From positions 1 to 64,000 of the forward strand of contig JAUNCL010000005.1 in NCBI GenBank assembly GCA_030535235.1: 64,000 bases of DNA, in the 5' to 3' direction. Below are positions 1 to 8,084 of the stretch, piece by piece (the stretch's first letter is position 1; the number at the start of each line of letters is the position of its first letter). The notes under the pieces were generated by a model. That model saw nothing but the letters and a program-made list of their open reading frames with translations. It was not told where the DNA came from and ran no database searches. Source of the DNA: Bacillota bacterium (GTDB taxonomy: Bacteria; Bacillota; Clostridia; Oscillospirales; Oscillospiraceae). Position numbers and translations under genes: made by a program.

Positions 1-94
1 TCAGTTCATTATAAAAATCTTAGATTTTTGTCTTGACAACTGAGCCACTATACTGGCTGAGTAAGCAAGGACAATCAATCAGCAACACACCAGC

Positions 95-131
95 AAGGCG
101 GTGGAAGAATTCAATTTCTTCCACCGCCTTT
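95..131. terminator. Perfect 15-bp hairpin at the left edge
   Basis: A perfect 15-bp stem (95-109 with 116-130, loop of 6) is followed by a short T-containing tract. It looks like a factor-independent terminator for whatever gene lies to the left of the window. No gene could be assigned in positions 1-232. Confidence 0.6.
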
Positions 132-158
132 GTATTCTCACCTTTTGGTGACAACAAA

Positions 159-196
159 AAAATCACCCTTTTGCCGTTACGCAAAAAGGTGATTTT
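159..196. terminator. Hairpin matching the one between integrase and yebC
   Basis: The arms 159-174 and 181-196 pair almost perfectly. On the minus strand the 3' arm is followed by a run of T. A closely similar hairpin with similar flanking sequence lies at 17060-17097, so this is either a yebC terminator or part of an integrative-element end. Confidence 0.6.
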
Positions 197-232
197 GATA
201 GTAGGGTTTGAGGTTGGTAAAACCTTGTCGTA

Positions 233-382
233 ATCCCGTGCTTACTCCTGCTCCCAGTTGTGGTACACGTTCTGCACGTCGTCGTTATCTTCCAGGAAGT
301 CGATGAGCTTTTCCATGTTCTTGATATCGGCGGGGTCGGTCAGGGTGACGTAGTTCTGGGGAACCATCTCCACCTGGGCGGA
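233..382 (-). repeat. Left 150-bp attachment repeat (yebC 3' end fragment)
   Basis: This segment matches 17227-17376 over 150 bp with one mismatch (position 362 against 17356). It holds the last 47 codons and stop of yebC but no other part of the gene. Flanking duplication of a gene 3' end is the usual footprint of tyrosine-integrase insertion. The recombination core must lie within the repeat, but its exact position cannot be read from the sequence. Confidence 0.9.
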
Positions 383-782
383 AAAATCGTCCGTTTTTAC
401 CGAAACACAGGGGATTTTTTCATTACGTCTATGTTGTACTTAGGCCAAAAAATCACACATTTTGCGTCTGTATGTCACAGCTTAGCCGTGTTTTTAACCA
501 TAGTTGTACTATACCCGAAATTTTATGGGTTGTCAATGCTGGACTATGGTATACGTTTTGGTTTTTTATTTTATTAAGATAGTAAATCAAAATCCACACC
601 CATGATTCGGGCACGGCTGAGGTTTTTGTCGTTGGCCATCCAGCGCTTCAAGCAAAGTCAATCGGGGGATGAGCTGCTGTGCAGCGAAGCCCCAAGGTGC
701 GCTTTTCAGAGCAACGCTCTGAAAGTGCAGCTCTTCCGGCGAGATGTACGCCGAAGGCTACATTGAAGCCTACAGTCCAGGG
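383..782. other. Gene-poor left arm of the island
   Basis: These 400 bases hold no convincing gene. A 21-codon frame on the minus strand at 574-639 could be the tail of a decayed gene, since in-frame stops lie just upstream. A perfect 9-bp hairpin (704-712 with 716-724) and several AT-rich promoter-like tracts are visible. Nothing here could be assigned a function. Confidence 0.4.
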
Positions 783-832
783 GGGGGGATTATTTCTCTC
801 ATTCTATATAGATTAGGATGCTTTTTCCCCCT
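783..832 (+). repeat. Left copy of a 50-bp cargo-flanking repeat
   Basis: The segment starts with a G run, has TATATAGA in the centre and ends CCCCCT. An equally long, similarly built segment in the same orientation lies at 16097-16146. The two copies are diverged but share end blocks, central octamer and spacing. They bracket the cargo between the left arm and the integrase. Confidence 0.5.
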
Positions 833-833
833 T

Positions 834-2630
834 TTATTCGGCTGGAACAAGGAGAAGGTTTTTATACCTAGGTTTTTTGGGGTCTTTCCCAGCTCGTTTA
901 AACTTGTAATCACAAAATTTTTTCATTAAAACATTGATATTTGACAAAGTTGTATCAAAAATTTTGTTTAAATCCTGAATAATGACATGAACGTCATCGT
1001 CAGTGTAAATCCGAGCGGAATCCGTCTTAATCAGGTTCTCGATGTACGCCAGTGCTTCCTGTTTCTGCTGATCTTCCCGGGACACAAAAGGATGAACTAA
1101 AGACTCTGGAAACCATTCCTGGAACATCGTCTGGTACTTGGTGTGATCATCCTCTGCTTCCTGGAAGAGCTTCTCATTATCCATCTGGTACTCTTCTCCG
1201 TCTAGTTTCAAGTAGTAGGAAGAAAACACGTTGCGAAAATAATCATATCTAATATATGGGAATTTTTCGTGAATATAGGTGACGTAAGCCTTGACCTTCT
1301 CTGCGCCCTTGCTGTTGATGGTCACATTTGCTTCTCGGTTGTCGTAGAAATCTTCTAGCTTACACTCTTTGCAAAGCTGCTCCAGGAACTGATTTACTCT
1401 GTCTATGGTCTTTTTACCGTTGTCATTAGGGGCCAGCATGTAGTCCCAGGAGAATCGTCGATCGATCTCTTTGGCAGTGCTTTTGCTCTGAAATCCGATT
1501 GAATCGGTTATTACAAAAAGATTTTCTGCCCCGCATCTGACGCGTCCGGCCATCTGGATGATGTCGCTGCGGTTGTGGGATTCTACATAGATGTGCTGGA
1601 TATCTTCGTCCTTAATGTTGATGCCTTCCTTGTTCCTTGACGTGCTGATCAGCAGCCGGACATCCTGAGGGATGAGGCAGGTCTCACGGATTGCCTGCTC
1701 TACTGCCTCCATCTTTTTCAAGTCTTCTTCGTTCATTGTGGTGCGGCGTTCTGGTTTACTGAATGACGATGCAACCATAGACGGGTCGATGGAGGTGTCA
1801 GTGCAAAACTCTTCGGGAAGAATGGTGTGATTGGAGAAGTACAGAATACGTTCGCCCCGATTGAGCTGTGATTCAATCTGCTTTTTTACTGAGGCCATCT
1901 CGATGAACCGGATGTTTTGGGGAACAACGTTCCGACACTGGTCTACTATATCCAGCTTGACCGACACATTTGGGGGAACACTCATCCTCTTTATCGGTTC
2001 CGGAGAGCCCGTCATCAGCACGATGTTTTTGCACTGAGGACGGGGAGATTCTTTGTCGATGTCAGCTTGTTTGTGTCGGCGTAAAATCTCATTTACCAGC
2101 TTGTGGATGTAGAAGGGAGCGCTTTGGTACGTTGCATCCATGATCACAGAATGAACCTCGTCAATGACGATCATGTCGAAGAGATTCCAGAGGTGACTGG
2201 TCGGAACTTGTGGATTGTACTGGTGCTGTAGGTACTTCTCGATGAATGCGTTGGTACAAACTGCACTCGTCTGATATATTCTGGATTCGCCCCAAATGCC
2301 CGAGATTATTCTGACGTGGTCTTCGTACTCTCCGGGATTGCCATTCTCCATAGCTTCAGCCAAAACCTTGTGCATGTTGCCCCACTTACCGATGCTCTTG
2401 GAAAGATTCTCTGCGTCTTCATCTGTCAGCTGGTACTCGTCAACTTTGGCTCTCCTTGAGGTGATTAGGAGTACGGTCATTTTAGGGATGTCGTACTTCT
2501 CATCTCCTGTGAAAAACCTCTCGATGAAGTAGTTCTTGCCGCTGCCTACTCCTGCGTAAATCTGGATGAAGCGCTTGTCCTCCATGTCCCTCTTGTAGCT
2601 GATCACATCTGCCACGGTCTTATCAGTCAT
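834..2630 (-). CDS. SF2 DEAD/DEAH-like helicase (putative defence protein)
   Basis: The product is about 598 aa. It has a Walker A box GVGSGKN near residues 27-33, a DEVH box at 157-160, a TGSPEP segment (about 207) resembling helicase motif III, and a motif VI-like QMAGRVR at about 359-365, which together mark a superfamily 2 nucleic-acid ATPase. The C-terminal 200 residues are not recognised. The frame is open further upstream, but the ATG at 2630 is preferred: it overlaps the stop of the upstream small gene (ATGACTGA), implying translational coupling. Substrate and partner are unknown. Its position in a defence-rich island suggests an anti-phage role, which is inference. Confidence 0.75.
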   Translation of the reverse strand: MTDKTVADVISYKRDMEDKRFIQIYAGVGSGKNYFIERFFTGDEKYDIPKMTVLLITSRRAKVDEYQLTDEDAENLSKSIGKWGNMHKVLAEAMENGNPGEYEDHVRIISGIWGESRIYQTSAVCTNAFIEKYLQHQYNPQVPTSHLWNLFDMIVIDEVHSVIMDATYQSAPFYIHKLVNEILRRHKQADIDKESPRPQCKNIVLMTGSPEPIKRMSVPPNVSVKLDIVDQCRNVVPQNIRFIEMASVKKQIESQLNRGERILYFSNHTILPEEFCTDTSIDPSMVASSFSKPERRTTMNEEDLKKMEAVEQAIRETCLIPQDVRLLISTSRNKEGINIKDEDIQHIYVESHNRSDIIQMAGRVRCGAENLFVITDSIGFQSKSTAKEIDRRFSWDYMLAPNDNGKKTIDRVNQFLEQLCKECKLEDFYDNREANVTINSKGAEKVKAYVTYIHEKFPYIRYDYFRNVFSSYYLKLDGEEYQMDNEKLFQEAEDDHTKYQTMFQEWFPESLVHPFVSREDQQKQEALAYIENLIKTDSARIYTDDDVHVIIQDLNKIFDTTLSNINVLMKKFCDYKFKRAGKDPKKPRYKNLLLVPAE

Positions 2631-2916
2631 AAGTCTCTTCATCTGGTACAACGTATACGGTTTCGTACTCCTTTGGGATAGTGGCCCTCTCGACCACGCG
2701 GAGAATGGGATCCACTGCCCACATTGGCTCACCTGCAATCCTGTTGGCTTCTCTACAAATGAAATAGGCAAGTGGTTGGTATGCGTCCCAGAAGGCACCG
2801 AGAAAGCGCGCCTCGTCATGCTTATCCAGGCCGAAAGAGTCCTCGCTCAGAAAAATATCCTCCATACGTACATTGTGCATCTTAATCTGTTCGTTAATGG
2901 AACTGTTGTTGATCAT
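2623..2916 (-). CDS. Small protein coupled to the helicase
   Basis: This is a 97-aa acidic protein with a strong ribosome binding site (AAAGGAGGG, 8 nt before ATG). It has no signal peptide or membrane segment and no family was recognised. Its stop overlaps the helicase start, so the two are made from one message and may work together, for example as regulator or adaptor plus ATPase. That pairing is inference. Confidence 0.65.
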   Translation of the reverse strand: MINNSSINEQIKMHNVRMEDIFLSEDSFGLDKHDEARFLGAFWDAYQPLAYFICREANRIAGEPMWAVDPILRVVERATIPKEYETVYVVPDEETYD

Positions 2917-3045
2917 GGGTAAAACCCTCCTTTTTAATGAGCTTGACTCCGGAATCAGCTTGTGTTATTGTTATGCCATAGAACGACCGAAAAATCAACC
3001 CAATATGAATGACTTGTAAAAATTATCAACAATCCAGGAGGGCAT
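2917..3045. promoter_or_regulatory. Divergent promoter region, helicase operon and XRE gene
   Basis: This 129-bp AT-rich gap separates divergently read genes. A plus-strand candidate is TTGACT (2943-2948), 17 bp, TATTGT (2966-2971). The minus strand has a TTGATT-17-CATAAC candidate. The adjoining XRE protein is the obvious candidate to bind here, but no clean operator palindrome was found. Confidence 0.4.
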
Positions 3046-3846
3046 ATGGCACGGAAGAAAAAAGAAATTGACAAAAACGGGCCTTTTCAGACCCGGTTAC
3101 GGGACCTTTACACCAAGGATGGCAGAACCCACGAAGCGCTGGCAACCCTCTTGGACGTATCCCGTCCCACGTTTACCGGCTGGCTCGACGGGAATTCTGT
3201 CCCCGATATTCTCATCCTGGAGAAAATGGCCCGGCTGTTTGGTGTCTCCGCTGACTACTTGCTGGGCCTCAGTGACACGGCAGTTCCGGATGTTACGGCA
3301 AGAGCTGCTGTCGAGTATACAGGTCTGTCTGTGGAGGCGGTGGAGCAGCTGCACAACGGTCTTGACGATTTCGACTATGATGATACCGGGGACACAAAAG
3401 ATAAGAAGGAGAGGAACTTAAATATAGCATCGGCCCTAATCCAGAGTGAATTCTTTGCAAGAATAGTACATAATCTTAGTAAGGTTGCAAAAAATGCTTA
3501 TCTTGAAAGAACTTTGATGATTTTAGACTCACAGTATTTTCCACTTGATTCCGAAAAGAAAAATCCTGATTTTCACTTTGCAAGCGAGGAAGAGCGCAAC
3601 GTTGTCAAATCCAACCTGCTCCACGTGTTTAATACTATTGACCCGAGGGGGGAAGAACTTTTTTCATATGCCGTGTGGGCAATGGATGATGGCGCACTTT
3701 CAACTAATGTGTATGGATCACTGATCAAGACCCTAGAGAGCAATCAACTCCATCAATTTCACGCCACCAAGGCATTTACAGCCTATCTTGATCAGCTGAT
3801 ACAAGACAATTATAAGAGGGCTGAGGATCGGTTTAAGGTAAAGTAA
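3046..3846 (+). CDS. XRE-family HTH transcriptional regulator
   Basis: The product is 266 aa. Residues about 14-68 form a Cro/C1-type helix-turn-helix, including the typical ALATLLDVSRPTFTGWLDG recognition region and the following FGVSADYLLG. The C-terminal 190 residues are not recognised and may bind a ligand or partner. The ribosome binding site AGGAGGG lies close to the ATG. It is divergent from the helicase operon and convergent with hsdR, so it may regulate one of them or itself. Confidence 0.8.
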   Translation: MARKKKEIDKNGPFQTRLRDLYTKDGRTHEALATLLDVSRPTFTGWLDGNSVPDILILEKMARLFGVSADYLLGLSDTAVPDVTARAAVEYTGLSVEAVEQLHNGLDDFDYDDTGDTKDKKERNLNIASALIQSEFFARIVHNLSKVAKNAYLERTLMILDSQYFPLDSEKKNPDFHFASEEERNVVKSNLLHVFNTIDPRGEELFSYAVWAMDDGALSTNVYGSLIKTLESNQLHQFHATKAFTAYLDQLIQDNYKRAEDRFKVK

Positions 3847-3910
3847 TCCTGCTCCAATTTCCTTACAACACACAAGGAAATTCGAGCGGAAACGGGCACT
3901 TCTCAGGAGC

Positions 3911-3929
3911 GGTATCCTTACCCTCCCCA
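3911..3929 (+). repeat. Left repeat flanking the R-M operon
   Basis: GGTATCCTTACCCT followed by CCCCA is repeated in the same orientation at 11329-11348, one base longer. The two copies lie just outside the two ends of the hsd operon, as expected for the edges of an exchangeable cassette. Confidence 0.5.
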
Positions 3930-3976
3930 ACCCCAAAGTGCACTCCTAGGTTCAAAAATGCCCAGTACAAGCAACA

Positions 3977-4008
3977 AAAAGAGGACAGGATCGCTCCTGC
4001 CCTCTTTT
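3977..4008. terminator. Bidirectional terminator between XRE gene and hsdR
   Basis: The stem 3977-3990 with 3995-4008 has one mismatch, a 4-nt loop, and A and T runs at its two ends. It can therefore serve both convergent genes. Confidence 0.75.
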
Positions 4009-4040
4009 CTGTTTGAAGCTGCATATTCAATTGGGGGTGC

Positions 4041-7000
4041 TCAGTCCTTGCGTAGGGCCTTGTACAGCTCGTCCGCCATGGCATCCTGCACCTTCTGATA
4101 GAAGTCCGGGTCGTTGAACAGCTTGGAGAAGGACTCGTTGTTGTCCAGGAAGCACTGGGTCACAATGTCTTTGAACTTGTCCGGGAACAGGGACTTGACG
4201 AACATCTCGGTGCTGTTGTCCTTGGCGTACTTCTTGAACTTTTTGACCTCGGAGTCCTTCATAAACATCTGGTAAATGCCCTCGATGATGACCCGGTCGG
4301 CATCGGTAAAGTTGCCGGTGAACCGCTCGTTCACCTTGTCGATGATGCTCTGCAGGGTGTCCTTCTTCTTGTTGGGCACCTTGGGAGCCGTACCACCAAC
4401 AGGGGTAAACACGGGTGGCTTCTCATCCAGGATGATAGCCCCTTTGAAAGTCTCAGTCAGGGAAGCGTACTCCAGCTTGATCTTATCCTCGATGTCCACA
4501 AACTCGTCGCCTCCGGTTCTGGGCAGGAGTTTGATCAGATGCTGGGTGTACTGGTACTCGTTGAACAAATCCTTGTCGTGGAGCCGCACCAACTGGGTGA
4601 CATAGGCGTAGGCCTTATTGAACTTGCGCACATAGTCCCGAGCGGTAAAGCGCTCATCCTCGCTCAAATCCATGTACCGGGCGATCACGGGACGGAACAT
4701 ACCGGCCAGTCTGCCCAGGGCTACGGGATCTTGAGGCTTGCCCGACTGGGATGCCATGAACTTGTTGAAGGTCTCCACGTCGTCATAGTTGTAGAGCATG
4801 AAATCACGGAGCTTATTCCGCAGGTCATAGACCCGGTTCACGTCGGTGTCACCCTCCAGGACGGCTGTCTCATAGTACGGCAGGAAGGAGTTCTTGATGT
4901 CCTCCTCACTGTTTTCGAAGTCCAGAACAAAGGTGCTGTTCTTCCCGCCGGAGGTTCGGTTGAGTCGAGACAGAGTCTGCACGGCAGTTACGTCCCGCAG
5001 CTTTTTGTCCACATACATGGAGTGAAGCAGAGGCTCATCGAAGCCGGTCTGGTACTTGTTGGCTACGACCAGAATGTTGTACTGGCTGCTGTGGAAAGCC
5101 TTGCGGAACTTCTTGTCCGTGGTAATGTACTTGCCGTTCTCATCCAGATTCATGGTCGCCTCGGTGAAGGGCTTCTCGCTGGGATAATCCTCCAGGGTGA
5201 CCTCGCCGGAGAATGCGATCATGACATCACTGCCTGCACATTCCTGGGGATGTTCCTTCAGGTATCTCTTGATGGCCAGATAGTAACGGACGGCGTTGGC
5301 ACGGCTGTCTGCCACCACCATGGCCTTGCCCTTGCCGCCAATCTGATACCGGCAGTTCTCCAGGAAGTTGGTCATGATCATCTCTGTCTTCTGGGCGATG
5401 GTATAGCCATGCTGCTTGTAGTACTTGAAGAGGGCGCGGGATGCCTGCCCTTCGATCAGTTCAGGGTTGTCCTCGGACACACGGATCAGCTTGAAAGCCT
5501 CACGGACGGTAGTGTAGTTGGCCAGCACATCCAGGATGAACTTCTCCTCGATGGCCTGGCGCATGGAGTACACATGGAAGGGAGCTTTGATGTCCTCTCC
5601 CTCGGCATTGGTTCCCACCACGGTGCCAAAGGTCTCCAGAGTCTGGCCCTTGGGGGTAGCAGTAAAGGCGAAGAAGGACTGGTTATCGTGTCTGCCCTGA
5701 CCGATGACTGCGTTGATGTACTCGTTGGACAGATCCACCTCTTCCTCTTCGATGCCAGCCTCTTCAGCGTATTCCTTGACGGCAACGCCGATGTCGATCA
5801 GACTGCGCCGCAGGGCCTTTGCGCTCTCGCCGTTCTGTCCCTGGTGGGCCTCGTCAATGATGATGGCAAACTTACGTCCCCGGAAATTCTCCATGTCCTT
5901 CCGGGCAAAGAGGAACTTCTGGATGGTGCAAATGATGATACGCTTTTTATCGTTGATGGCTTCCGCAAGGCTGCGGGAGTTCTTCTTATCATCAATGGCT
6001 TCCACCAGACCGACCTGGTGTTCAAAGCTGTTGATGGTATCCTGCAGCTGGCTGTCCAGCACTACACGGTTGGTGACCACGATAACGGAGTCAAACAGGC
6101 CGTTGTTTTCTGCATCATGGACAGAGGCAAGACGGTATGCGATCCATGCAATGGAGTTGGATTTGCCGGAACCTGCGGAGTGTTGAATCAAATAGTTGTG
6201 ACCAGCACCCTTCTGCTTCACATCGGCCATGATCTTACGCACCACATCGTACTGGTGGTAGCGGGGGAAGATCATCCTTTCCTTGGTGACAGTTTTCGTA
6301 ACACCATTCTTGATCACTTCCTCTTTTTCCTTCACAAAGGAAATGAAGCGATGGATCAGATCGAGCAGGCTGTCACGCTGCAGAACTTCTTCCCACAGAT
6401 AGCTTGTGGCATAGCCGTTGGGGTTCTGGGGATTGCCCGCTCCGCCAGTAACACCGGCACCGTTGGAACCCTGATTGAAGGGCATAAAACGGGTGCTACC
6501 ATCTGCCAACTGGGTGGTCATCCAGGCCTCATAAAGGTCAACGGCAAAGTAAACCAGGAACCGGTGGTTCATTCGGAAGGCAAACTCCTTGGAGCTGCGG
6601 TCGTTCTTGAACTGGTTGATGGCACAGACATAGTCCTGTCCAGTGAGCTGGTTCTTCAGTTCCAGAGCCACCACGGGGATGCCGTTCACGGACAGCACCA
6701 TGTCGATGGTGTTGGCATTGTCGGTGGAGTAACGGAACTGCCTGGTGCAGCCCAGGATATTGGCCTCATAGCGTTCGGCATCCAGAGGATTCAGGTCGGA
6801 CTCCGGCTTGAAGAAGCAGACCTTCAGCTTAGTACCCATATCCTCGATGCCGTTGCGCAGGACATACAGCAGACCCTGGTTGGAGATTGTGGTCTCCAGG
6901 CGGTGGTACAGCTTGTCCGGGGCCTTGTCCCCGTAGTACTTAGTGTACTTGGACCATTCCTTGGGCTGGGTCTTGGCGATGAACTCACAGAGAACATCCA

Positions 7001-7145
7001 TGTAGATGCACTTGGAAATATCGTGCTGACGCGCATGCACCCAGTTGCCCTCGGCGTCCTGCCCGCTAAACTGCGTATAGCCGCCCGCCGGGGAGATCAG
7101 GAAGGACTCGATATCCCGCTCGAAGCGCTTTTCGCTTTTGTCCAT
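4041..7145 (-). CDS. hsdR: Type I restriction enzyme, R subunit
   Basis: HsdR (1034 aa) is the DNA-translocating and cleaving subunit of a type I restriction-modification complex. An N-terminal PD-(D/E)xK nuclease is visible (D148, E162, K164). The SF2 translocase has Walker A HSAGSGKS (about 322-329), DEAH (431-434), FAFTATP and a motif VI QTLSRLNR. Its start overlaps the stop of the preceding 83-aa gene (TAATG). It is the last gene of an hsdM-hsdS-membrane protein-small protein-hsdR operon on the minus strand. Length and motifs look intact. Confidence 0.95.
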   Translation of the reverse strand: MDKSEKRFERDIESFLISPAGGYTQFSGQDAEGNWVHARQHDISKCIYMDVLCEFIAKTQPKEWSKYTKYYGDKAPDKLYHRLETTISNQGLLYVLRNGIEDMGTKLKVCFFKPESDLNPLDAERYEANILGCTRQFRYSTDNANTIDMVLSVNGIPVVALELKNQLTGQDYVCAINQFKNDRSSKEFAFRMNHRFLVYFAVDLYEAWMTTQLADGSTRFMPFNQGSNGAGVTGGAGNPQNPNGYATSYLWEEVLQRDSLLDLIHRFISFVKEKEEVIKNGVTKTVTKERMIFPRYHQYDVVRKIMADVKQKGAGHNYLIQHSAGSGKSNSIAWIAYRLASVHDAENNGLFDSVIVVTNRVVLDSQLQDTINSFEHQVGLVEAIDDKKNSRSLAEAINDKKRIIICTIQKFLFARKDMENFRGRKFAIIIDEAHQGQNGESAKALRRSLIDIGVAVKEYAEEAGIEEEEVDLSNEYINAVIGQGRHDNQSFFAFTATPKGQTLETFGTVVGTNAEGEDIKAPFHVYSMRQAIEEKFILDVLANYTTVREAFKLIRVSEDNPELIEGQASRALFKYYKQHGYTIAQKTEMIMTNFLENCRYQIGGKGKAMVVADSRANAVRYYLAIKRYLKEHPQECAGSDVMIAFSGEVTLEDYPSEKPFTEATMNLDENGKYITTDKKFRKAFHSSQYNILVVANKYQTGFDEPLLHSMYVDKKLRDVTAVQTLSRLNRTSGGKNSTFVLDFENSEEDIKNSFLPYYETAVLEGDTDVNRVYDLRNKLRDFMLYNYDDVETFNKFMASQSGKPQDPVALGRLAGMFRPVIARYMDLSEDERFTARDYVRKFNKAYAYVTQLVRLHDKDLFNEYQYTQHLIKLLPRTGGDEFVDIEDKIKLEYASLTETFKGAIILDEKPPVFTPVGGTAPKVPNKKKDTLQSIIDKVNERFTGNFTDADRVIIEGIYQMFMKDSEVKKFKKYAKDNSTEMFVKSLFPDKFKDIVTQCFLDNNESFSKLFNDPDFYQKVQDAMADELYKALRKD

Positions 7146-7396
7146 TATGATACCTCCCCTTGATCGTCCTTGGTGTACTTAGTTGGGCGAGCACTGTACA
7201 CAAAGTCTTCCGCAACATCAAGATCATATTTCCGCAGAAGAGCTCTGATAAAGCAAATGCAGTCGTAAGCAGAGTAACCGGTGCTAATGTAAATTCCCGC
7301 ATCCTTTTTCAGTTCTACTGGATTCCTGACACCGGTTTCTTCGTAAGAGAATACAGGGTTCAGCCACGTCGGGAATTTCTCATGATTCTTAGCCAT
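7145..7396 (-). CDS. 83-aa unknown protein inside the R-M operon
   Basis: The ATG at 7396 is chosen because it overlaps the stop of the upstream membrane-protein gene (ATGGCTAA); an upstream in-frame start would only add residues inside that gene. The product is a small soluble protein without recognised domain. Its own stop overlaps the hsdR start. Its place in the operon suggests a role with the restriction complex or the neighbouring membrane protein, which is inference. Confidence 0.6.
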   Translation of the reverse strand: MAKNHEKFPTWLNPVFSYEETGVRNPVELKKDAGIYISTGYSAYDCICFIRALLRKYDLDVAEDFVYSARPTKYTKDDQGEVS

Positions 7397-8084
7397 ATTT
7401 TGACTCTTGAAATTCTGGCAAATCAGAACCATTGCCATAGTCAAGTTTGTATATCTTGCGGGGATGATGGGACAACGATCCTTTCACACGGATTACCTCT
7501 TTTAATGTTCTATACACACTATCCTTGAGTGTGTATACGGTTGCCTCGCCCATGTGAGACACCATTCTGGGTTCACTCTCATTTGCGAAACGAACCAAAT
7601 ACTGCGGCGATTCTTCATATGCCGTTGTTTTGTAGAACAGTTTGTCTTCCATGGCATAACTAAAAATAGAAACTTCCGGTCCTCCACATCGATATTCCCA
7701 TGTCTTATATGGCCGTTTGTTTTCCGTGACCATAAAATACATGATGATGGAGTATTCTTCGTCCGAGATTTTATCAAAGAAGCAGCGCCACTGTTCAACC
7801 GTTTCTTTGGCTTCCTCTTCGATAATTTCTTGATACTTTTTCTTCAGCTTCTTCCGTGAGCTTCGATTTCCCACACACCATGTGACAAAATACAATACGA
7901 GGAACAAAACTATTGCGATAGCTACAAATCCAACAATCACATTGATTTTTGAGTCGAACGGAAGCTTATCAAACAGTTCCGCAGGCACAAACACGGAAAC
8001 AACGACACTTATCACAAAGGACAGAAGTGTGATGATCCAGTTTTTGGCAAGAAGCGTATCAGCAATCTTTTCTAGCAAACTCAT
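7389..8084 (-). CDS. Membrane protein, superinfection-exclusion B (SieB)-like
   Basis: The product is 231 aa. Two hydrophobic helices lie at about residues 15-32 and 45-70, followed by a basic, coiled-coil-like stretch (RSSRKKLKKKYQEIIEEEAK) and a cytosolic domain of about 150 residues. Two N-terminal helices plus one soluble domain match the layout of SieB-type superinfection-exclusion proteins. That match is by layout and remembered sequence style, so it is tentative. It overlaps hsdS by 4 bp and the 83-aa gene by 8 bp, so it is translationally tied to the R-M genes. Confidence 0.55.
   Translation of the reverse strand: MSLLEKIADTLLAKNWIITLLSFVISVVVSVFVPAELFDKLPFDSKINVIVGFVAIAIVLFLVLYFVTWCVGNRSSRKKLKKKYQEIIEEEAKETVEQWRCFFDKISDEEYSIIMYFMVTENKRPYKTWEYRCGGPEVSIFSYAMEDKLFYKTTAYEESPQYLVRFANESEPRMVSHMGEATVYTLKDSVYRTLKEVIRVKGSLSHHPRKIYKLDYGNGSDLPEFQESKYG

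Noticed and set aside
33-54. TTGACA with TATACT near the left edge
   Set aside because: The spacing is only 10 bp, too short for a standard promoter.
2631-2819. Longer N-terminus of the helicase
   Set aside because: It would overlap almost the whole 97-aa gene, which has a strong ribosome binding site; the extension lacks one and its composition is not protein-like.
4539-7163. 874-codon open frame antisense to hsdR
   Set aside because: It is a codon-bias shadow: hsdR has all expected motifs, and the antisense translation has low complexity and no recognisable domain or ribosome binding site.
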